DNA of 64,000 bases from positions 620,001-684,000 of the forward strand of contig JAJFTH010000003.1 of assembly GCA_021373135.1 (NCBI GenBank). Direction: 5' to 3'. Origin of the DNA: Bacteroidales bacterium (GTDB lineage: Bacteria > Bacteroidota > Bacteroidia > Bacteroidales > UBA1402). The position numbers and the translations under genes are program-made. A model generated the notes under the pieces. It was not told where the DNA came from, made no database searches, and saw nothing but the letters and a program-made list of their open reading frames with translations. This document shows positions 23,922 to 33,641 of this stretch, piece after piece (positions within the stretch are counted from its first letter, which is position 1; each line of letters begins with the position of its first letter).

Positions 23922-26900
23922 CTATATTTTTTTCACTTTCATCATCAAATCCAGATCATCCAAATCCAGTGAAACACCATCCTCAACGGTTTCTACCAAG
24001 TCTATGCTTTCAGCAAGTGTCTGTGTCATGATGTAACTTTTCCACTTACTCAAAGCAGCAGATACCTCCTGATGATACGAAATCACAATCTTGATTTTGT
24101 CGGTGATCTCATAGCCGTTGGTCTTACGGAGGTTCTGAATACGATTTACCAATTCTCTGGCCAAGCCTTCTTCGCGAAGTTCACCGGTCATGGTGATATC
24201 CAAAGCGACAGTCAGACGACCGTCATTGGCAACCAACCAACCCGGAATATCCTCGGAAAGGATTTCCACATCAGATAGCTCAACATCTATGATTTGTCCA
24301 TTGATATTTATCTTACAACCGGATTGATGCTCGAAAGCGGCTATTTCATCCTGTCTCATCTCTGTGAGTATGGCTGCAACCTGTTTCATCTGTTTTCCGC
24401 ATTTCGGACCAAGTTTCTTGAAATCAGGTTTGATGCGTTTCACCAGGATACCGACAGTATTGTCCACAAAATTCAGGCTCTTGACATTCACTTCTCCCAA
24501 AATCAGGCTGCTGACCGCTTCGATGTGTGCTTTTTGCTGAGCATCTGCGGCAGGAATCATGATGGCGGTAAGCGGCTGGCGTACCTTGATGCCCACTTTG
24601 CGACGTAGAGCCAGCACCATGGACGAAATCTGCTGGGCAATCTGCATACGGGCTTCCAGTTCCTCATCGATCAGATGGATGTCGAATTTCGGAAAGTCAG
24701 CCAAATGCACAGATTTGGTTTGGTCTTTTCCGGTCACCGCATTCAGGTCACGGAAAAGTTGATCGGCATAAAATGGCGCAATGGGAGCCATCAGTCTGGA
24801 CACCGTCTCTATACATGTGTACAGGGTCTGATAAGCGGCAATTTTATCTTCCGAATAGTCCCCACCCCAGTAACGTTTACGGTTCAGACGGACATACCAG
24901 TTGCTCAGGTTTTCACTGACAAAATCACTGATGGCACGTCCGGCCTTGGTCGGTTCGTAGGTATTATAACAATCATCGACTTCACGAATCAGGCTGTTCA
25001 GCTGTGACAGGATCCAACGGTCAATCTCAGACCGTTTTTCCATAGGGACTTCAGCTTCCTGATAAGTAAAGCCATCCACATTGGCATACAGGGAAAAGAA
25101 AGAATAGGTATTGAACAAGGTACCGAAGAATTTACGACGAACTTCTTCAATACCTTCCGGATCAAATTTCAGGTTGTCCCATGGAGAGGCATTGGTGATC
25201 ATATACCAACGCAACGGGTCCGATCCGAATTTCTCAATGGTGGAAAACGGATCGACAGCATTTCCAAGACGCTTGGACATCTTGTTACCGTTCTTGTCAA
25301 GCACCAAACCGTTGGAAACCACATTCTTAAAAGAAACCGTATCAAACACCATGGTCGCAATGGCATGCAGGGTGAAGAACCAACCACGGGTCTGGTCAAC
25401 ACCTTCGGCGATGAAATCTGCCGGAAAATTGGAACGGGAATCGAACGCTTCCTTGTTTTCAAACGGATAATGGATCTGTGCATAAGGCATGGAACCGGAA
25501 TCAAACCAAACGTCAATCAGGTCTGTTTCCCGTTTCATGGGCTTTCCGGACGGAGAGACCAAAATGATATCATCCACGTATGGACGGTGTAAATCTATCT
25601 GATCGTAATTTTCCGCCGTATATTTACCGGGTTCAAAATCACCAAGCGTATTGGATTTCATGAAACCTGCCCTGACGGATTTCTCTATCTCTTCATATAA
25701 TTCTGCCACGGAGCCGAGGCATTTTTCCTCATTTCCGTCTTCTGTACGCCAGATAGGCAGAGGCGTTCCCCAATAGCGACTACGGGAAAGATTCCAGTCC
25801 TGCAGGTTTTCCAACCATTTGCCGAAACGGCCGGTTCCGGTGGATTGGGGCTTCCAATGGATGGTTTCGTTGAGTGCCATCATTCTTTCACGGCAAGCGG
25901 TGGATTTGATGAACCAGCTGTCAAGCGGATAATACAAGACCGGTTTGTCCGTACGCCAGCAATGCGGATAGCTATGGACATGCTTCTCAATCTTGAACAC
26001 CTGGTTTTGCTGTTTCATCATGACACAGAGGTCGATATCCAATGTCGCATCATTTTCCGTCAGATTGGGATCGTAGGCATTCTTCACGAAACGACCGGCA
26101 TATCCCGAATACAATTCAACATTGATGTTTGTTTTGACATAGTCCTGATCCAGGTCTTCCAGTTTGTAAAACTTGCCGGTCGGATCAACCATAGGACGCA
26201 TATTGCCGTCCTTGTCCGGCATTAACATGGCCGGTACGCCGAAATTCTTGGCGACACGATCATCATCGGCACCGAAGGTCGGTGCGATATGCACGATACC
26301 CGTACCATCCTCCGTCGTAACATAGTCGCCGGAAATAACACGGAAAGCACCTTTACCCGGATTCACCCACGGAATCAGTTGTTCATATTCTATGCCGACA
26401 AGTTCAGAGCCTTGATACTCAAAATCCAGCACCTTGTAAGGAACCAGTTTGTCTCCCGGCTTGTAGGAATCCAAGTCCAGACCGGCAGCTTTCTGATTGA
26501 AATGGATCGAAACCAGATCCTTGGCCAGAATATAGGTCATCGGGATTCCGGTATAGGGATTGTAGCTCTGAACAGCCACATATTTGATGTTCTGACCTAC
26601 ACACAATGCGGTGTTGGAAGGCAAAGTCCAAGGCGTGGTTGTCCAGGCAATGAAGCAGGCATCGCCGAATTTAGTCCATTCGTCTTTCGGGTTTTTGATC
26701 TTAAACTGAGCCACACAGGTGGTATCCTTGACATCCCTGTAACAACCGGGTTGGTTCAGTTCGTGTGAACTGAGGCCTGTACCTGCAGCCGGTGAATATG
26801 GCTGGATGGTATAGCCTTTGTACAGCAATCCTTTTTTATATAATTCCTTCAGCAAATACCAAAGGGTTTCAATGTAACGATTGTCATAGGTAATGTACGG

Positions 26901-27344
26901 ATCGTCCATATTGACCCAATAGCCCATCCGGTGTGTCAGGTCTTCCCATTCTTTGGTGAATTTCATGACATTCTTGCGACAGGCTTTGTTGTAATCTATG
27001 ATGGAGATCTTTTTGCCGATATCTTCTTTTGTAATGCCCAGTTCCTTTTCAACGCCAAGCTCTACAGGAAGTCCATGGGTATCCCACCCGGCCTTGCGCA
27101 TAACCTGGTATCCTTTCATTGTTTTGTAACGGCAAAATATATCTTTGATGGAACGGGCCATGACATGATGGATACCCGGCATTCCGTTTGCAGAAGGCGG
27201 CCCCTCATAAAAAACGAAGGAAGGGCAACCTTCCCTGATATCCATACTTTTATGAAACAGGTCTTCATCATCCCATTTTTTCAGGATGTCCTGATTAATT
27301 TTGGCTAAATCAAAACCGGAATATTCCGCAAATTTCTTTGACAT
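23922..27344 (-). CDS. ileS: Isoleucine--tRNA ligase
   Basis: 1140 residues, the long type with an extended C-terminus. The HIGH-type motif is GMPGIHHVMARS (about 54-65), followed by GWDTHGLPVE. The editing domain is central. The KMSKR motif is in KNGNKMSKRLGN. It charges tRNA-Ile with isoleucine in the cytosol. A promoter box TACCTTTG on the minus strand at 27366-27373 lies 22 bp upstream. It heads the operon ileS-traR-lspA-DUF4296. Confidence 0.96.
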   Translation of the reverse strand: MSKKFAEYSGFDLAKINQDILKKWDDEDLFHKSMDIREGCPSFVFYEGPPSANGMPGIHHVMARSIKDIFCRYKTMKGYQVMRKAGWDTHGLPVELGVEKELGITKEDIGKKISIIDYNKACRKNVMKFTKEWEDLTHRMGYWVNMDDPYITYDNRYIETLWYLLKELYKKGLLYKGYTIQPYSPAAGTGLSSHELNQPGCYRDVKDTTCVAQFKIKNPKDEWTKFGDACFIAWTTTPWTLPSNTALCVGQNIKYVAVQSYNPYTGIPMTYILAKDLVSIHFNQKAAGLDLDSYKPGDKLVPYKVLDFEYQGSELVGIEYEQLIPWVNPGKGAFRVISGDYVTTEDGTGIVHIAPTFGADDDRVAKNFGVPAMLMPDKDGNMRPMVDPTGKFYKLEDLDQDYVKTNINVELYSGYAGRFVKNAYDPNLTENDATLDIDLCVMMKQQNQVFKIEKHVHSYPHCWRTDKPVLYYPLDSWFIKSTACRERMMALNETIHWKPQSTGTGRFGKWLENLQDWNLSRSRYWGTPLPIWRTEDGNEEKCLGSVAELYEEIEKSVRAGFMKSNTLGDFEPGKYTAENYDQIDLHRPYVDDIILVSPSGKPMKRETDLIDVWFDSGSMPYAQIHYPFENKEAFDSRSNFPADFIAEGVDQTRGWFFTLHAIATMVFDTVSFKNVVSNGLVLDKNGNKMSKRLGNAVDPFSTIEKFGSDPLRWYMITNASPWDNLKFDPEGIEEVRRKFFGTLFNTYSFFSLYANVDGFTYQEAEVPMEKRSEIDRWILSQLNSLIREVDDCYNTYEPTKAGRAISDFVSENLSNWYVRLNRKRYWGGDYSEDKIAAYQTLYTCIETVSRLMAPIAPFYADQLFRDLNAVTGKDQTKSVHLADFPKFDIHLIDEELEARMQIAQQISSMVLALRRKVGIKVRQPLTAIMIPAADAQQKAHIEAVSSLILGEVNVKSLNFVDNTVGILVKRIKPDFKKLGPKCGKQMKQVAAILTEMRQDEIAAFEHQSGCKININGQIIDVELSDVEILSEDIPGWLVANDGRLTVALDITMTGELREEGLARELVNRIQNLRKTNGYEITDKIKIVISYHQEVSAALSKWKSYIMTQTLAESIDLVETVEDGVSLDLDDLDLMMKVKKI

Positions 27345-27438
27345 ACATCACATTTTTTCAAGGTGCAAAGGTAGCAAAAAATATATTCCGAAATGCTCAT
27401 TTAATGCGATGATTTTAGCGGAAGTAGTGTTGGAAGAA

Positions 27439-28140
27439 TCATTTATCCATGTAGAAATCGGCCGTCATGGCTGCAAAGGCCACAGAAGGTTTATGATCAG
27501 AGGTCTCTAAAATCAGTGACGAGCGTTCAATATGACCTCTGTTTCGTGAAAATTCAAGAAGCACTCGTTTGGGAATCAAACCTTCTACCGACACGACCTC
27601 GCAATGTCTTGAAAGGTACAGTTTGTTTTGCCAGCAAATAGCCTCAAAATCATCTGCTGCATCAGCGGGAATGATAACGGAAAAACGACCTTGGGATGTC
27701 AGCATTTGAGCCGACTTTCGGATCAGCATTTCGTAGAAAAGGGTGTCCGTATGTCTGGCCTGGCTCCTTTCTTTCAACGGTGCTTTCAACGATTTCCTAA
27801 AAAATGGGGGATTGGATACGATCAAATCATAGCGTCCATTGGAATAGTCGCCGAAACCACACGCAAAGATATGAACCCTGTCAGGCCATGGACCGGCTGC
27901 AACATTTTCAGCTGCTTGTCCGGCTGCTTTCGCATCAATTTCAACGCCATCCACTTGTGCATTGGAACGCTGAGCCAGCATAAGGGCAATCAAACCACTT
28001 CCCGTCCCCACGTCAAGCATTCGTTCTGCTTTTCCAGGTTCAGCCCAGGCCCCGAGCAAGACACCATCGGTTCCCACTTTCATGGCACAGCGGTCATGAA
28101 AGACTTCAAACTGCTTGAAGCGAAAAGAAGGATTGCCCAT
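27439..28140 (-). CDS. trmN6: tRNA1(Val) (adenine(37)-N6)-methyltransferase
   Basis: 233 residues with a class I methyltransferase fold: SAM loop LDVGTGSGLIALMLAQ, acidic VDGVEIDA, and the adenine-N6 motif NPPF in LIVSNPPFFRK. FKQF at the start is typical of YfiC/TrmN6. It is predicted to modify A37 of tRNA-Val. It lies 20 bp downstream of a small membrane-protein gene on the same strand. Confidence 0.88.
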   Translation of the reverse strand: MGNPSFRFKQFEVFHDRCAMKVGTDGVLLGAWAEPGKAERMLDVGTGSGLIALMLAQRSNAQVDGVEIDAKAAGQAAENVAAGPWPDRVHIFACGFGDYSNGRYDLIVSNPPFFRKSLKAPLKERSQARHTDTLFYEMLIRKSAQMLTSQGRFSVIIPADAADDFEAICWQNKLYLSRHCEVVSVEGLIPKRVLLEFSRNRGHIERSSLILETSDHKPSVAFAAMTADFYMDK

Positions 28141-28160
28141 TCGAGAAAAAAATTATCTAT

Positions 28161-28559
28161 CTATTTTTCAGCAGACTGCTGTGAAGAGCAACAGTCCTCT
28201 GGATCTTTCTTTTTTTCAGCTTCAGCTATTGATTTTTCATATACGCCGACACGCAGACTGATATAGAATTCAAGGATGGCCACAATCAAAAGCAAGACGA
28301 TCCATCCGCCGTTTTCCCTGAACTGAAGACAGGAAGCCACCACCAAAGCCAACGAAGACAAGAAATAAAGACGGTTTAAACGTTTGAGTCGAAAATCGTT
28401 TCCGGCATAGGTCATTTTTAATCTGCTGAAAAAGAAAAGAGCCACACCTGATGCAAAAGTATATTTACCCCACGCAACATGTTCCATGACCAAAACGGAG
28501 GAAATCAGTACCAATATTGCCCCAACAGCAAAAACGATATTCAATATTTTTTTATTCAT
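28161..28559 (-). CDS. Small integral membrane protein, unknown function
   Basis: 132 residues with four likely membrane helices (about 6-24, 30-46, 64-82 and 87-105) and a soluble charged C-terminus that ends with two cysteines (EDCCSSQQ). No family is recognised with certainty. It is probably co-transcribed with trmN6. Confidence 0.65.
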   Translation of the reverse strand: MNKKILNIVFAVGAILVLISSVLVMEHVAWGKYTFASGVALFFFSRLKMTYAGNDFRLKRLNRLYFLSSLALVVASCLQFRENGGWIVLLLIVAILEFYISLRVGVYEKSIAEAEKKKDPEDCCSSQQSAEK

Positions 28560-28647
28560 CTCATTATTTTTTATTTAAATCCGTTTGGAATTCACCGGTC
28601 AAAGTTTCATGATCTTTAGAAAAAAATGTGCATGTCCGTTTCGTGGT

Positions 28648-28962
28648 TTACTCTTTTTTAGCGGGTTCTACAACAAAAAGCTCTTCATCGGGCTTTTTCA
28701 TCAAGTATTCTTCCCTCGCAATCCGCTCCAGCTCAGCATTGCTGGAATGAAGCTTTTCCAGTTTCCGCGCACTCTGGTCACGGTATTGTTCATAATGCCG
28801 GATTTCCTGTCGCAGCCCATTGATCTTAATCTCATATTGAACCCTCCTGATGACATTGTTGTCATCAATGAAAACAATAAAGACCACAAACACGACAACT
28901 GTAATAATGTACTTGTTCAGATACGGTTTTATGCGGGCATAAAAAATCTTGAGCTTATCCAT
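28648..28962 (-). CDS. FtsB/DivIC-type septum formation initiator
   Basis: 104 residues from the ATG at 28962: a short cytoplasmic part, one membrane helix (YIITVVVFVVFIVF), then a coiled coil (YEIKINGLRQEIRHYEQYRDQS) and the EEYLMKKPDEELFVVE end typical of the family. It belongs to the FtsL-FtsB-FtsQ division complex. An in-frame start 54 codons upstream is rejected because it would cover the divergent dnaX promoter region. Minus-strand promoter box TACTTTTG is at 28983-28990. Confidence 0.85.
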   Translation of the reverse strand: MDKLKIFYARIKPYLNKYIITVVVFVVFIVFIDDNNVIRRVQYEIKINGLRQEIRHYEQYRDQSARKLEKLHSSNAELERIAREEYLMKKPDEELFVVEPAKKE

Positions 28963-29073
28963 TTTCAGATAAATGTTTGTGACAAAAGTAGTGGTTTTTT
29001 TGCATACTTTTCCAGAAAATACCGAAAGGATTTTGTTACATTTGCACTGCACACGAAAAAACAATCTTTCTCT

Positions 29074-30840
29074 ATGGAAAACTATTTGGTTTCTGCCCGT
29101 AAATACCGTCCTGATACATTTCAATCAGTTGTCGGACAATCAGCACTGACCACCACACTGAAAAATGCCATCAAAAACAAGCAACTGGCACATGCCTATT
29201 TGTTTTGCGGGCCCAGAGGCGTAGGGAAAACAACTTGTGCACGTATTTTTGCCAAAACCATCAATTGTTCCAATCCCAAAGAAGACGGAGAAGCCTGCAA
29301 CGAATGCGAATCCTGTCAAAGTTTCAACGAACAGCGATCCCTGAACATCTTCGAGCTGGATGCAGCCTCCAACAATTCGGTGGATGACATCCGCAGTCTC
29401 GTCGATCAGGTCAGGATTCCACCGCAACTGGGACATTACAAGGTATACATCATCGATGAAGTCCACATGCTCTCGGCCAGTGCCTTCAACGCTTTCCTGA
29501 AAACGCTGGAAGAGCCGCCCCGCCACGCCATCTTCATCTTGGCCACCACCGAGAAACACAAGATCATACCCACCATCCTTTCACGTTGCCAGATCTACGA
29601 TTTTAACCGAATCAGCGTCAACGACATCGTCGGGCAATTGCAACATGTCGCCAGGTCCGAGAATGTGGAAGCGGAGGAAGAAGCCCTTAACATCATCGCC
29701 ATGAAGGCCGACGGTGGTATGCGCGATGCCTTGTCCATCTTCGACCAGGTCTCCAGTTTTGGCGACGGGAAAATCACTTATCAGAATGTCATCGACAACC
29801 TGAATGTGCTGGATTATGATTATTACTTCAAACTGACCGATGCCTTTTTATCCGGAGACCTCAGCAAAGCCTTGCTCTTGTTTAACGACATCCTCAACAA
29901 CGGATTTGAAGGCCAGCATTTCATCACAGGATTGAGCACCCATTTCCGCGACCTGCTGGTATGCAAGGATCCCGATACCCTCACCCTTCTGGAAGTCGGA
30001 GCCGGTATCAGGGCCAGATATCAGGAACAGGCTGCACAATGTCCGTCGGAATTTTTATTCACGGCCATCAAAATCAGCAACGATTGTGACCTGAACTATA
30101 AGGAAAGCCGAAACAAACGTTTACTCATCGAACTTACATTGATCCGGATCACTCAGCTTTCGGATTCAAAAAAAAAAATCCGTGAACTGACCTCTGACGA
30201 AGAGCCGATTCCTATTCAGCCTCTGAATATGCCTTCTGCACCGGCGGCTCAACCGACGGAACAATCTCAACCTGAGGCCTCAACCCAGGCTGAGCCTATT
30301 CAAAGCAATTTTTCCTCGACGGCGCCTCCTCTTCTGCATAAGGAAGTGATTGCCTTTGAAACCAAAAAAGAGGATACCGCCACACGCTCCATCAAGACCA
30401 TCAGAACCAGCTCCATCAGGAAACAGGCTGAAAAGGCAGAGGAGACTGTGCATAAACAGGAAAAAGAGCTCGTTCTCAACAAGTCGTTTACTGCCGAAGA
30501 TCTCCAACGTTCCTGGAACAGTTTTACCGATATCATCAAAAATGACATCCATCTGAAAAATGCCATGAAGGCTTGCCTGCCTGTTTTGCTGTCGGAAGAT
30601 CGGTTTGAAGTAGTCGTTCAGAATCCGGTTCAGGAAAAGAAGCTTCAGGAAATCACCAACAAGATTGAATCACATCTGCATCGGGAACTCCAGAATACCA
30701 AGGTGAAAATGCAGATCCGACTGACCGAGAGCGGAGAAAACGTCCGTCCGTTTACTGCAAGAGACCGTTTGGAAGCCATGGTGAAAAAAAATCCGAACCT
30801 CGATTTGTTATATCGGACATTCGGATTGGACTTAAACTGA
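29074..30840 (+). CDS. dnaX: DNA polymerase III subunit gamma/tau
   Basis: 588 residues from ATG 29074 (MENYLVSARKYRPDTF); the longer frame upstream is rejected because it would cover the divergent divIC gene. The AAA+ clamp-loader core has Walker A GPRGVGKTT (46-54), a zinc module of four cysteines (CSNPKEDGEACNECESC), the DEVHMLS Walker B and the LSRCQ sensor. Domain III and a proline/glutamine-rich linker precede a tau-like C-terminus. Promoter box TACATTTG is at 29037-29044. Confidence 0.95.
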   Translation: MENYLVSARKYRPDTFQSVVGQSALTTTLKNAIKNKQLAHAYLFCGPRGVGKTTCARIFAKTINCSNPKEDGEACNECESCQSFNEQRSLNIFELDAASNNSVDDIRSLVDQVRIPPQLGHYKVYIIDEVHMLSASAFNAFLKTLEEPPRHAIFILATTEKHKIIPTILSRCQIYDFNRISVNDIVGQLQHVARSENVEAEEEALNIIAMKADGGMRDALSIFDQVSSFGDGKITYQNVIDNLNVLDYDYYFKLTDAFLSGDLSKALLLFNDILNNGFEGQHFITGLSTHFRDLLVCKDPDTLTLLEVGAGIRARYQEQAAQCPSEFLFTAIKISNDCDLNYKESRNKRLLIELTLIRITQLSDSKKKIRELTSDEEPIPIQPLNMPSAPAAQPTEQSQPEASTQAEPIQSNFSSTAPPLLHKEVIAFETKKEDTATRSIKTIRTSSIRKQAEKAEETVHKQEKELVLNKSFTAEDLQRSWNSFTDIIKNDIHLKNAMKACLPVLLSEDRFEVVVQNPVQEKKLQEITNKIESHLHRELQNTKVKMQIRLTESGENVRPFTARDRLEAMVKKNPNLDLLYRTFGLDLN

Positions 30841-30898
30841 TCGGATAGACGTATCCAAAGAGCGTGATACTATTATTGACACACACTTATTGAACTTG

Positions 30899-30929
30899 AA
30901 CTGACCGGATAGACGTATCCGTATTTTTT
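30899..30929 (+). terminator. Likely terminator of dnaX, second copy of a duplicated hairpin
   Basis: CGGATA-GACG-TATCCG (30905-30920) followed by TATTTTTTG. A near-identical 28 bp segment without the T tract stands 64 bp upstream, spanning the dnaX stop codon. Confidence 0.6.
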
Positions 30930-30939
30930 GAATGGCTCC

Positions 30940-31434
30940 CTATCGGAAATTTTCATTATTGAGTGCTATCATCCTAATAGCCGTTATGGCTGCTTCATCT
31001 CCCTTGTTGCCGAGAACGCCACCGGCCCTGTCAATGGATTGTTGCATGGTATTGTTCGTCAGCAAGCCGAAAATGAAAGGAATTTCAAACTGAAGGTTAA
31101 GGGCAGTGATACCCTGCGTAACACCGGAGCAGATATATTCAAAATGAGGAGTCTCTCCACGAATGACACAACCCAACACAATCACGGCATCTACTTCCGA
31201 TTTCCGAGCCAATAGCTTTGCACCGTAAACCAATTCAAAGCTTCCCGGTACCCAACGGATAAGGATATTCTCAGGAGAAACGCCATTCTTGATCAAAGTG
31301 GAACGGGCACCTTCCATCAGCTTTGAAGTGATGTCATAGTTCCACTCAGCAACAACAATCCCGACCTTCATTGCTGAAGCATCGGGTATCGATGTCGGAT
31401 CGTAATCCGATAAATGGTGGTATTTGGTTGCCAA
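30940..31434 (-). CDS. ribH: 6,7-dimethyl-8-ribityllumazine synthase
   Basis: 164 residues from a TTG start at 31434, chosen because it gives the usual Bacteroidales N-terminus [12 protein letters not shown] and lies one base past the upstream stop; another TTG nine codons earlier would overlap that gene. It forms the lumazine precursor of riboflavin from 5-amino-6-ribitylaminouracil and 3,4-dihydroxy-2-butanone 4-phosphate. Motifs: [25 protein letters not shown] with the catalytic histidine, and [13 protein letters not shown]. It is the only riboflavin gene here. Confidence 0.92.
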   Translation of the reverse strand: MATKYHHLSDYDPTSIPDASAMKVGIVVAEWNYDITSKLMEGARSTLIKNGVSPENILIRWVPGSFELVYGAKLLARKSEVDAVIVLGCVIRGETPHFEYICSGVTQGITALNLQFEIPFIFGLLTNNTMQQSIDRAGGVLGNKGDEAAITAIRMIALNNENFR

Positions 31435-31435
31435 A

Positions 31436-32116
31436 TTATTTCTTGGTTTTAGCGCGTTCAATATATTTTTCTATGTCGGCACCTTCCTGAGACAGCGGAT
31501 ATTCTTTCTTGATACGTTCATAGATTTTCAAAGCCTTGCCGTATTTTTGAAGACTTTCATAAACAGTGGCAGCTTTCATCAAATAGATCGGAGATAAAAG
31601 TTCATTGTCCTGATCCGCTGCTTTTTCAAAAAATGGAACAGCCTTTTCAGGTTTGCCAAGTTCAACATAACAATCGCCGACTGCACCGACCAAAGCCGGT
31701 GAAACCATGATGTCACTCGCTTTGCTGTCCTTCAGATAATCAATGGCTTTTTCATAATTGCCCATGTTCTTATAGCATAAGCCTGCATAAGCCGCAGCCA
31801 AATCTGCTGTTTTTGTAGCACCATATTCGTCGATGATACCTTCAAAACCGATATAATCGGTACCATTACCCTGCAAAGCAACTTTAAAGGAATCTATGGC
31901 AAAATATTGCTCGCCTATATAAATCATTTCCTGAGCAGCCTTTTCTCTCGGAACCAAATAGCTATGGCGGAAAAATAGGATACCGGCCACAATAACAATA
32001 ATTGCAACCAATGCAATGATTATTTTCTGTTGATTTTTTTCAATGAATTGTTCCGAGCGACTTAATGCTTCATTCACTTGTTGCAATTCGCTATTTCCTT
32101 CTGCTTTGTTGGACAT
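31436..32116 (-). CDS. Membrane-anchored tetratricopeptide repeat protein (YfgM-like)
   Basis: 226 residues from ATG 32116 ([19 protein letters not shown]). One membrane helix ([18 protein letters not shown], about 31-48) is followed by TPR-type helices ([44 protein letters not shown]). This fits a periplasmic TPR scaffold anchored to the inner membrane. A minus-strand promoter box TACTTTTG lies at 32160-32167. It is coupled to ribH. Confidence 0.8.
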   Translation of the reverse strand: MSNKAEGNSELQQVNEALSRSEQFIEKNQQKIIIALVAIIVIVAGILFFRHSYLVPREKAAQEMIYIGEQYFAIDSFKVALQGNGTDYIGFEGIIDEYGATKTADLAAAYAGLCYKNMGNYEKAIDYLKDSKASDIMVSPALVGAVGDCYVELGKPEKAVPFFEKAADQDNELLSPIYLMKAATVYESLQKYGKALKIYERIKKEYPLSQEGADIEKYIERAKTKK

Positions 32117-32248
32117 GTCAATTAGTCTTAGATGTAAATGGTACTTAAAATTTGGCTTACAAAAGTACATTAATTGATTTGATTCAGAAAATTTATCCCT
32201 GTTTTTTTATACATTTGTATGCATTAACCAGGTATCAGGCTTCCAAAT

Positions 32249-33349
32249 ATGTATTTAAACAATCTGTCGATCATTAACTTCAAAAACATTCGGGAAGCGG
32301 AGTTGTCATTCTCCCCCGGCGTCAATTGTTTTTTCGGAAAAAACGGAGTTGGAAAAACCAACCTGTTGGATGCCATCTATTATCTTTCTTTTTGTAAAAG
32401 TCATTCCAATCCCATCGACTCGCAGAACATCAACCACGATGCTGATTTTTTTGTCTTGCAGGCACTTTATAAAGAAGGAGACCTTCAAGAGGATATTTAC
32501 TGTGGCATGATACGCAAGCAAAGAAAGGTTTTCAAACGAAATAAAAAAGAATACGACAGGTTGTCTGAGCATATCGGACGCATACCTCTCGTCCTGATTT
32601 CTCCGTCTGACGAAGACCTCATCCGTGAAGGCAGCGACGAAAGAAGACGTTTCATGGACATGGTCATCTCGCAGTACGACCATGCCTATATGGAATCACT
32701 CATGAGCTACAACAAAGCTCTCCAGCAACGCAACGCGCTGTTGAAAGGCGAAACTTTCAAGGATGAATCGCTATGGGGACTGTATGAAGAAATGATGGTT
32801 GCCCACGCAGAAGTCGTCTTTCGGAAAAGAACGGCTTTCATCGAAGAATTCACTCCTGTTTTCGAGACATTTTACCAAAAGATTTCCGGAGGCAAGGAGC
32901 ATATTCATTTAAAATATCATTCTCATCTTTCTGACGGAACGCTTGGTGACAGGCTTCGCGAAAGCAGAATGCGGGATGATTTGTTGGGATTTACCACGGT
33001 GGGAATACACAAAGATGATCTCATGATGGATCTGGACGGTCATCCCATCAAACGGGTCGGTTCTCAGGGACAGAACAAAAGTTATCTGATTGCCCTTAAG
33101 TTGGCTCAGTTCGATTTCCTGAAAAAAACAGGGAACACCACTCCCATCCTGCTTTTGGACGATTTGTTCGATAAGTTGGATGCAAACCGGGTGGAGCGTA
33201 TTGTCAACCTGGTATCCGGAGATGAGTTCGGACAAATTTTCATTACCGACACCAACCGGGAGAATCCGGACCATTTGCTGCAACGTACCGGTGAACAATT
33301 CCGCATTTTCTACGTCGAAGACGGACATATCGAATCCAATGAATCATGA
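32249..33349 (+). CDS. recF: DNA replication and repair protein RecF
   Basis: 366 residues. Walker A GKNGVGKTN (30-38), the ABC-type signature SQGQNKSYLIALKLAQ and Walker B ILLLDDLFDKLD are all intact. RecF is an SMC-like ATPase that loads RecA at single-strand gaps. Promoter box TACATTTG is at 32210-32217, divergent from the TPR gene. It overlaps the next gene by 4 bp. Confidence 0.95.
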   Translation: MYLNNLSIINFKNIREAELSFSPGVNCFFGKNGVGKTNLLDAIYYLSFCKSHSNPIDSQNINHDADFFVLQALYKEGDLQEDIYCGMIRKQRKVFKRNKKEYDRLSEHIGRIPLVLISPSDEDLIREGSDERRRFMDMVISQYDHAYMESLMSYNKALQQRNALLKGETFKDESLWGLYEEMMVAHAEVVFRKRTAFIEEFTPVFETFYQKISGGKEHIHLKYHSHLSDGTLGDRLRESRMRDDLLGFTTVGIHKDDLMMDLDGHPIKRVGSQGQNKSYLIALKLAQFDFLKKTGNTTPILLLDDLFDKLDANRVERIVNLVSGDEFGQIFITDTNRENPDHLLQRTGEQFRIFYVEDGHIESNES

Positions 33350-33636
33350 GAAGAAGAAACACTCAAAGCTTGCACGAGATTCTCGATGAGGCACTGAAAA
33401 GCATGAAAATCGACGGAAAGCTTTTCGAGACCAGACTCATCAATGCGTATCCCGAGATTGTCGGTTCCGGCATCGCAGCTCATACCAAGAGCCTCTATAT
33501 CCAAAGAGGCGTTTTATACGTCAAGATTGACTCTGCCGTCATTCGCAACGAATTGCAGATGATGCGGCAAAGTCTGATTGAGCATCTCAACAGGCAAGTG
33601 GGACACGATACGATCAAGGATATTGTTTTTCGGTGA
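33346..33636 (+). CDS. DUF721 (DciA-like) protein
   Basis: 96 residues of the DUF721 family (NTQSLHEILDEALKSM ... RGVLYVKIDSAVIRNELQMMR). Its start ATG overlaps the recF stop (ATGA). DUF721 includes DciA, a loader or regulator of the DnaB helicase in bacteria without DnaC; pairing with recF agrees with a replication role. That function is inferred from the family. Confidence 0.88.
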   Translation: MRRRNTQSLHEILDEALKSMKIDGKLFETRLINAYPEIVGSGIAAHTKSLYIQRGVLYVKIDSAVIRNELQMMRQSLIEHLNRQVGHDTIKDIVFR

Positions 33637-33641
33637 TCGAC

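Noticed and set aside
28585..29073. N-terminal extension of the dnaX frame
   Set aside because: It covers the divergent divIC gene and both promoters; homology to gamma/tau begins at 29074.
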